From Celeribacter sp. PS-C1 (GTDB taxonomy: Bacteria > Pseudomonadota > Alphaproteobacteria > Rhodobacterales > Rhodobacteraceae), in contig NZ_JAHXRW010000018.1 of assembly GCF_019429625.1 (NCBI RefSeq), positions 1-37,541 of the forward strand: a stretch of DNA of 37,541 bases. Reading direction: 5' to 3'. Both the position numbers and the translations under genes were made by a program. A model generated the notes under the pieces. The model was not told the origin of the DNA. It did not search any database and worked only from the letters and a program-made list of their open reading frames with translations. Numbering within the stretch: position 1 is the first letter of the stretch; every line of letters starts with the position of its first letter. Shown one piece after another: positions 32,613 through 37,541 of the stretch.

Positions 32613-33224
32613 TGCGTTTAAACTGAGAGGCTGCGGACAGCTCGAACACAGCTGTTCGCTGCTTCTCGATCACGAACCCAACTGGATTGGATGTGTCGAA
32701 ATCGCCGGCTCAACGCCTCGCGCGCGTGATTGGCCAAAACCTCAAAATCCGAAGCGCAATTGCTTGAATTTATTTGCATTTATTTTCAGGCAAAACCCTT
32801 GCACCAATTCTGGCGGTGGGTATCTGACAGGATACGAAAAGGAAACACCCTCTGCCAAATGAAAGTCTCACCTATCGGGATAGAATCATAAATGAACAAG
32901 AAAGAAAGACCAAAATGACTAAATAATCAAAATACAACATAGTGATTTCTTGCCTGCGGAAACGCGCAGGCTTTGAAAAATTTCACTTTTGGAAGCATAG
33001 GCGCGTTCCCCTGACTGACCGAGTGCCCCACTTTCAAACCTCAAATTTTTCGCCCTTCAACTTGGAATCAAATCCTTCCCGGGACGTGACCCTCGCGCGC
33101 GACCCACTGAACAACTGCGCCCTGCGAACTGGAAAATTTTCGTGGAAGCGCCCGACACACCACAGAGAAACCCGTTACGTCTCACGTAAGTGCGACAAGA
33201 CAAACATCACGAAAGGAAATCCCC
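32613..33224. other. Long AT-rich intergenic stretch
   Basis: No gene was seen in 612 bases. The middle (about 32755-32945) is clearly more AT-rich than its surroundings and contains tandem ATTTATTTGCATTTATTTTC. A 7-bp hairpin GCCTGCG-GAAACG-CGCAGGC (32952-32971) followed by TTTGAAAAATTT may be a terminator. The shift in composition suggests a promoter region or foreign joint. Confidence 0.4.
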
Positions 33225-33782
33225 TTGGGACACTTTTACTACACAAAAGCTGCTTTGCTCGATGAAGCAGATCTGGAAGTCGAAGGCTGGCCGCAGGCCG
33301 AGGACTTGGAGGCACTCTGGGAAGACGCTGCCGATGCAATGTCGGGCCACGTCTATGGCGAAGAGGTTGAATACGAACCACTTGCTTTGGTTTCCGAGCG
33401 TTTCAATGCCGTGCTCGACATGTCCGGTCACTACCGTGCAAGTCTGGTGAAAGAAAATTGGGACGTGAGCCTGAAGAAAATTGCCCGCACATTTGCGGAA
33501 CTCGACGACAACATGATGGACCCATTCTTGAAAACCGGAGACTTGAAGGCGCTCGAAGAGAGGATGCAAACAGGCATCCTGAACCGCGTGAAAGCTGGTG
33601 AATACGGAGAAGCCCGTTCTCTCATCACTGGGATCGAAAATCTTCAGGATGCAGAATTGCCGGGATTTCGGGATAAAATTCACCTGTCTCTGGGCGGCGA
33701 TGATGATGCATATGACATGCGCGAAAAAAACTACGGGTCGGGTCGACGACTTATCTTGGAATATGCCGTGGTTTGGCCATAG
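33225..33782 (+). CDS. Hypothetical acidic protein, 185 residues
   Basis: Unrecognised. The chosen start is a TTG at 33225 (MGHFYYTKAALLDEADLEVE), preceded by GAAAGGAAAT. The protein is acidic and mainly helical (DLEALWEDAADAMSGHVYGE; VSLKKIARTFAELDDNMMDP), with a LSLGGDDDAYDMREKNYGSG loop late in the sequence and no membrane segment. It is a single gene with AT-rich sequence upstream. Confidence 0.6.
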   Translation: MGHFYYTKAALLDEADLEVEGWPQAEDLEALWEDAADAMSGHVYGEEVEYEPLALVSERFNAVLDMSGHYRASLVKENWDVSLKKIARTFAELDDNMMDPFLKTGDLKALEERMQTGILNRVKAGEYGEARSLITGIENLQDAELPGFRDKIHLSLGGDDDAYDMREKNYGSGRRLILEYAVVWP

Positions 33783-33801
33783 GGCACAAGGACCGTCGCC
33801 T

Positions 33802-34236
33802 CTAAGAGGCAATCGTCTTACCATTCACGCTTCCGACCGAAACCGAATACGAGTTCAGAGACGTGACGGGCTGCCTCGACGAGACGGGCCTTATGGCCCC
33901 TTTCGTCGGGCGCGCCTTATTCCTCTCCGACTTTACCCACAAAATCTGGGGAGAACTCTGTGGATGGCGGCGCTGTGAACCAACAGGGGCATGCTCCGAC
34001 GTCCCTGCCTCATTTTGGGGCAGATCGCCTTTGCCCGGAACCTGAGGCAGGAGGGGTTCTTGCGCAAATCTCTGAGGTCCCGCCCGCAGCATTGCCGCTC
34101 CAGCTCCGAAAGCGGCGAGGACAATTCCTGTTCCCCAGCCAGCCAACAGAATACCCTTCCGAAGAGGTGCAGGTAATGGCAACAAAGAAAGAGATTCATA
34201 TGTTAACCCATATGCGAACGTCGGACGAGCCTGCAC
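33802..34236 (-). CDS. Possible small membrane protein (uncertain)
   Basis: An open frame of 144 codons starting at a GTG. It has one hydrophobic segment (KGILLAGWGTGIVLAAFGAG, about 27-46) followed by a Pro/Gln/Ser-rich tail. That is a plausible single-pass membrane protein, but there is no clear ribosome site and the frame overlaps the rightward candidate at 34176. Only one of the two is likely to be real. Confidence 0.3.
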   Translation of the reverse strand: MQARPTFAYGLTYESLSLLPLPAPLRKGILLAGWGTGIVLAAFGAGAAMLRAGPQRFAQEPLLPQVPGKGDLPQNEAGTSEHAPVGSQRRHPQSSPQILWVKSERNKARPTKGAIRPVSSRQPVTSLNSYSVSVGSVNGKTIAS

Positions 34237-34361
34237 TCACTATCAAAAATGTGTCTCCGCGCGATATCCGATTTGGGCGTTTGAGCCATGCCGCACTCTC
34301 TTTAAAGCGAGATGGTACGTCTTTTCACGTCATTCTGAGAAAACTTACATCAAAAGCCTGA
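34176..34361 (+). CDS. Possible short protein, 61 residues (uncertain)
   Basis: ATG at 34176 (MATKKEIHMLTHMRTSDEPA) with GAGGTG some 10 bases upstream. The reading is basic and ends SFHVILRKLTSKA. It has no family resemblance and conflicts with the opposite-strand frame at 33802-34236. Confidence 0.35.
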   Translation: MATKKEIHMLTHMRTSDEPALTIKNVSPRDIRFGRLSHAALSLKRDGTSFHVILRKLTSKA

Positions 34362-34445
34362 ACTTTCTTTTTCCAACTTTCGAGAGCGATCCCACTTTCT
34401 GGGTGTGGCCAAATGCCTTCATGTTAAACACCCGAAAGGACAGAT

Positions 34446-35144
34446 ATGACGATCAAGATTTTGAATGGTGTCGATGTTTCATTTCCATATGAATTGAAAG
34501 ATGCGTTCCGCCAAGAATTCCCATCCGCAAAATGGAACAGCACAAGAAAAGAGTGGCGCGTGCGCAAGACGGCCTCTGCGAAACTCGCAACATGGGTAAG
34601 AATGGTTGAGGAATCCGGGCTACTTGAAGAGATCCGTGCGCAACAAGATGCCGATCTCACCGAAGCCGAAATTCGGCGCCTCCGGGTATCGCTCTCGCAA
34701 CATCGCACCGAAATTGAGAGAACCGAGGAACAGATCGAACAGTTAAAAGCGTCTGTTGAGCAGGCTCATAAATTGTCTGCTGAGCTCGACGAGATGAAAG
34801 ACCGGCTTGAAAGAATTCGGGCCGAGAAATCGGCTGCGCTTCGCGAAGCAACGAATGCACAAAAGTCCCTTCTCGAACGCCTGCGTGGGATCATCGACGT
34901 CAGCGAAATCGAAATCTTGCGCAGCGAGATGCTGAGGGACTGGCGGCAGCTAAAATCTGCAAATTCGGCTCGCTTCAAAGAAAGGCAGACCCGTTTGCGT
35001 GAAATTCGAGAAGATCTCGCGAAGGCCGGTCTGGAATGTTGCGCTTTGGACAAAGCCGTCGCCGCGAATTTCAACCGTCCCGATCGTGACAAGCCAGATC
35101 TGATGCTCGGACTTGAATTCAGACTTGCCGACGACGAAGCGTGA
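34446..35144 (+). CDS. Coiled-coil protein with N-terminal HARP-like domain
   Basis: 232 residues. The N-terminal ~50 residues (VSFPYELKDAFRQEFPSAKW, then NSTRKEWRVRKTASAKLATW) have the FPY...F...PGAKWD...KxW pattern of small HARP-like/DUF5710-type modules seen on phage and plasmid proteins that handle nucleic acid. Residues ~70-150 form a long charged coiled coil (EAEIRRLRVSLSQHRTEIER, EEQIEQLKASVEQAHKLSAE). A second helical region and a short tail follow. GAAAGGACAGAT precedes the ATG. The function is unknown; a structural or DNA-tip-binding role is a guess. Confidence 0.7.
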   Translation: MTIKILNGVDVSFPYELKDAFRQEFPSAKWNSTRKEWRVRKTASAKLATWVRMVEESGLLEEIRAQQDADLTEAEIRRLRVSLSQHRTEIERTEEQIEQLKASVEQAHKLSAELDEMKDRLERIRAEKSAALREATNAQKSLLERLRGIIDVSEIEILRSEMLRDWRQLKSANSARFKERQTRLREIREDLAKAGLECCALDKAVAANFNRPDRDKPDLMLGLEFRLADDEA

Positions 35145-35160
35145 TCGGCCGATCGATCAC
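35141..35160. repeat. Nested palindrome at the end of the coiled-coil gene
   Basis: GTGATCGGCCGATCGATCAC contains the perfect palindrome GATCGGCCGATC and flanking arms GTGATCG/CGATCAC. It overlaps the stop codon of the coiled-coil gene. It could be an operator or a weak terminator. Confidence 0.4.
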
Positions 35161-35469
35161 AGATACCACACCTCAAGTCCATGTCCCGCCAACTGCTTTG
35201 GTCAATGGCGGGCCTCCTCCTCACCGCGATCCCCTTGCTAGCACAGGGATGAGACGGGGGAGGAGCTTGGCGAAATCTGTATTGAGGCTACGTGGCACTG
35301 ATACATTCGTGCGATCGCTTGGCAGGATGGCCCTTGCTTCCAAGACAGTTGGCTGGCCAGTAATTGACCGGCAAATGAGATCGGCAAACCACATCGGCAA
35401 CATCTTGCCACAAGTATATAAAATCTCCTATAAATATGGTGTTTTTCACTAATACAAGATCGGCAAAAA
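35145..35469. promoter_or_regulatory. Upstream region of the fic gene
   Basis: 325 bases without a convincing gene. Close to the fic start there is an AT-rich run with the repeated pieces TATAAAATCTCC and TATAAATATGG, where the fic promoter probably lies. No strong ribosome site is visible before the fic ATG. Confidence 0.35.
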
Positions 35470-36672
35470 ATGCTTGAAACACCCGGCAGAATCGAACCGT
35501 GTTTCTTCGAGGAGTACATCCCCGCCGAATTGGCGGACCTTTCGGTCGACATCCAGAGGGAAGCGGCCCAGCTCGGACAAGGGTTGCACCCGGACAGTGC
35601 GGCGGAACTTGCGGACCTCGTGCGCGTGATGAACTGCTACTATTCGAACTTGATCGAGGGTCACAACACACGCCCGCGAGATATTGAGCGCGCCCTCGCC
35701 GGTGCCGAACTCGCAGAAGAGACCCGCCCGCTTGCCTTGGAAGCACGCGCACATGTCATTGTTCAACGGGCCATTGACGAGATGCATCGAACGGGCACCC
35801 TGCCCCGCCCCACGTCCGTTGAATTTCTCACATGGGTGCATAAGGCTTTCTACGACGAAATGCCTGACGAATTTCGCGTGATCGAGCACCCCGATGGAAC
35901 ACACGAACCGATCATTCCCGGGCACATGCGCCAAGACGGCGACAAGGAAGTGGCCGTCGGACGGCACCTCCCGCCTTCCTCGTCGCGCGTCGCCGCCTTC
36001 ATGGATCACTTCGACAAGCGGTTTCAGATCGCCGCACGGTCCTCAAGCGGGCGGATCATCGCGATCGCATCGGCGCATCACCGGCTAAATTACATCCATC
36101 CGTTCCCGGACGGAAACGGGCGCGTCAGCCGCTTGATGTCCCATGCCATGGCCCTAACGGCAGGTATTGGGGGCCAAGGCCTGTGGTCGGTTTCCCGCGG
36201 ACTTGCGCACGGCTTGACGGATCGCGGCGAGTACAAGCGCATGATGGATCTCGCAGACAGCCCACGACGTGGAGACCGCGACGGGCGCGGCAACCTGTCC
36301 GAAGCCGCGTTGAAGACGTTCTGCGAGTGGTTCCTGAAGGTCTCGCTCGACCAAATCACGTTTTCTGCAAAGCTGTTTGACCTCGCTGGGCTGGAAAAGC
36401 GTTACCGGCGCCTCGTCGCTGACAGTATCGATGACAAACGCGCGCCCGATCTGATCTCTGCGGTACTTCGGCATGGCGCGCTTGAGCGTGGCGACGCGCA
36501 GATTGTCCTCAAGACTTCTGAACGCACCGCGCGCAACACACTTAGTAAACTGACCTCTGCAGGGTACCTGACGTCCTCCTCGCCGAAGACCCCTGTCAGG
36601 TTGGCGTTTCCGTTGGACTATCGAGAACGGCTTTTCCCCAATCTGTTCGCCGATGGAGATTTGCCGGAATGA
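35470..36672 (+). CDS. Fic-domain protein, class II (self-inhibited AMPylator type)
   Basis: 400 residues. The Fic motif HPFPDGNGRVSR is complete (H210 to R221), with catalytic H210. An inhibitory helix motif S59-N-L-I-E63-G (SNLIEG, matching S/TxxxEG) lies N-terminal to the Fic core, which defines class II. The C-terminal ~70 residues form a winged-HTH (ERGDAQIVLKTSERTARNTL, SKLTSAGYLT). Class II Fic proteins with wHTH tails usually AMPylate themselves or nearby targets, and the HTH suggests DNA binding. Its stop overlaps the next gene by four bases. Confidence 0.92.
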   Translation: MLETPGRIEPCFFEEYIPAELADLSVDIQREAAQLGQGLHPDSAAELADLVRVMNCYYSNLIEGHNTRPRDIERALAGAELAEETRPLALEARAHVIVQRAIDEMHRTGTLPRPTSVEFLTWVHKAFYDEMPDEFRVIEHPDGTHEPIIPGHMRQDGDKEVAVGRHLPPSSSRVAAFMDHFDKRFQIAARSSSGRIIAIASAHHRLNYIHPFPDGNGRVSRLMSHAMALTAGIGGQGLWSVSRGLAHGLTDRGEYKRMMDLADSPRRGDRDGRGNLSEAALKTFCEWFLKVSLDQITFSAKLFDLAGLEKRYRRLVADSIDDKRAPDLISAVLRHGALERGDAQIVLKTSERTARNTLSKLTSAGYLTSSSPKTPVRLAFPLDYRERLFPNLFADGDLPE

Positions 36673-37034
36673 CCACGCTTGAACTCACGGCCACTCTCTT
36701 TGCTGCGACCATTCCCGTCGCCTGTGTCGCTATCGCTTGGCATGTCGTCCGGATCAAAAAGAACACTCCGATGCGGGATCATGAGCGCGTCAATAAGATC
36801 ATCGAACAGACGAGTTTAGATGCATTTGTCGCCGCGATGTCGAAACCAGGACCTGGCGAAGAGAAGTTCTTTTCCGATCGCCGTCGTCGTGGAGTCGGCG
36901 TCGGTCTCGATGAAGACGGAAACCTCATCCAAGAGACAGGCTATGACATTCTCTCGACAGCCCGAGCCATGGCGAAAGACATGCACGAGATCGGAGCTAT
37001 GAGCGATGCGGATCTTAAAAAAATCACTGACTGA
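36669..37034 (+). CDS. Small single-pass membrane protein coupled to fic
   Basis: 121 residues. A membrane helix lies at about 4-25 (LELTATLFAATIPVACVAIAW), followed by a basic stop (RIKKN) and a soluble, charged C-terminal part (IIEQTSLDAFVAAMSK; RRRRGVGVGLDEDG). The ATG overlaps the fic stop (ATGA), so the two are co-translated, but I know no standard Fic partner of this form. Topology is predicted N-out or hairpin-free single pass. The 147 bases downstream up to the IS show no gene. Confidence 0.7.
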   Translation: MTTLELTATLFAATIPVACVAIAWHVVRIKKNTPMRDHERVNKIIEQTSLDAFVAAMSKPGPGEEKFFSDRRRRGVGVGLDEDGNLIQETGYDILSTARAMAKDMHEIGAMSDADLKKITD

Positions 37035-37181
37035 ACTTCGAAATTTTACAGTTCGGCCAATATTGGTTTTGAGGTTGCCGTTATCCTGTCACGAACTTCG
37101 GAAGGCGGACGCTCAACACGCTATCTTCTGAATTGGTGACCGGGCGGCATCTCGCACTTTCGGCTTTTGAAGCCCCCCTCG

Positions 37182-37541
37182 GGCATTGTCAGGTTATTAT
37201 TGATGGCACTCAAGAACGGGGCTGCGCGTAATTTTCAAGCGATCAACTCGCGTGCATACTCAGCCCAAATTTCGAAGGCATCGGCTCTGGCGTGGCGGTA
37301 GGAACGGGCTGAAAGTCGGTGACGTTTAGGGCGAAACAGGGCGGCGGTTTGATCGTGGACCGACAAGAACCGTTGTGCCTGACCGGCCGACTTGAACCGG
37401 CCATGATTTTCTCCCGCCGCCGCGTATGTCTGTGTGAAGCCTCGAGACGATTGTTCAGCCCTTTGTGTTGGCGATGTTCGATGCCGGGAGCCAGGTCCGC
37501 CTTCGCCGCGCCGTATGACCGCAGCTTGTCGGTGATGATCA
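37182..37541 (-). mobile_element. IS6-family element, right-hand end (right copy)
   Basis: The inward-facing end of the second copy. Its tip is GGCATTGTCAGG at 37182-37193, and the first 127 bases are identical (reverse complement) to window bases 1-127. Together the two copies point their transposase 3' ends toward each other across 37 kb. The rest of the element lies past the window edge. Confidence 0.85.
37235..37541 (-). pseudogene. IS6-family transposase, partial with frameshift
   Basis: The C-terminal ~100 codons of a DDE transposase. Read inward it begins ITDKLRSYGAAKADLAPGIE, then HRQHKGLNNRLEASHRHTRR, both typical of IS6 transposases. After REKIM (about 37400-37405) the frame moves by one base: the expected GRFKSAGQAQRFLSVHDQ and everything to the stop at 37235 are in the next frame. 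One base appears missing in ATGGCCGGTTC relative to ATGGGCCGGTTC. The catalytic Glu normally lies in the NNRxE segment, which here reads NNRLEASH. This copy looks defective unless the shift is a sequencing error. Confidence 0.75.

Noticed and set aside
35141-35452. Rightward 103-codon frame before fic
   Set aside because: Overlaps the palindrome at the end of the coiled-coil gene, has no family pattern, and the stretch reads better as the fic upstream region.

Overview
The window looks like DNA from a marine-type alphaproteobacterium of the Rhodobacteraceae (Roseobacter group). This is inferred from the GC-rich codon use, the protein families and the types of insertion sequence; no rRNA, tRNA or replication gene is present to fix the species. 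Both ends lie inside copies of the same IS6-family element in opposite orientation: bases 1-127 are the exact reverse complement of 37182-37308. The piece is therefore either bounded by inverted IS copies or is an assembly contig that broke at that repeat.

Left half, 0.1-14.7 kb, catabolic. After a truncated, frameshifted aldehyde dehydrogenase relic comes a tight leftward operon: glutaryl-CoA dehydrogenase (gcdH), a CaiB/BaiF CoA-transferase, 3-hydroxybutyryl-CoA dehydrogenase, etfB and etfA. A divergent LysR regulator sits upstream. Together these would activate glutarate, oxidise and decarboxylate it to crotonyl-CoA, pass electrons to ETF, and oxidise 3-hydroxybutyryl-CoA; a crotonase and a thiolase must come from elsewhere. 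Next is a leftward IclR regulator and a rightward seven-gene operon: a GabD-like semialdehyde dehydrogenase, a complete branched-chain-amino-acid-type ABC transporter (binding protein, two permeases, two ATPases) and a zinc alcohol dehydrogenase, closed by a strong terminator. The simplest joint reading is uptake of a C4 or C5 hydroxy acid or diol, oxidation to a dicarboxylate, and, if C5, entry into the glutarate operon. That link is inference.

Middle, 14.7-18.4 kb, insertion sequences: an IS30-family element dead by a stop codon and an internal deletion, a complete-looking ISNCY/IS1202-like element (15656-17518, matched terminal repeats) carrying an extra small gene beside its transposase, then two small overlapping genes that resemble MqsA/YgiT-type antitoxin pieces.

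Right half, 18.6-37.0 kb, an accessory island of short, mostly unnamed genes. It contains a 374-residue orphan divergent from a 740-residue SF2 helicase with four cysteines placed as in XPD/DinG iron-sulphur helicases; an Api92-like (DUF1281) gene and two mutually related small genes; two near-copies of a ~160-base leader with palindrome and terminator hairpins in front of two unrelated genes; a very long perfect inverted repeat; a MazF/PemK-like gene; a WGR-domain gene; a three-gene recombination module (double-HTH protein plus two translationally coupled tyrosine recombinases with catalytic residues); relics of further recombinases; a parDE toxin-antitoxin pair with a clear promoter/operator; several unnamed genes; a coiled-coil gene; and a class II Fic protein coupled to a small membrane protein. 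The region looks like an integrated mobile island maintained by its recombinases and addiction genes. No CRISPR array, tRNA or rRNA was seen.
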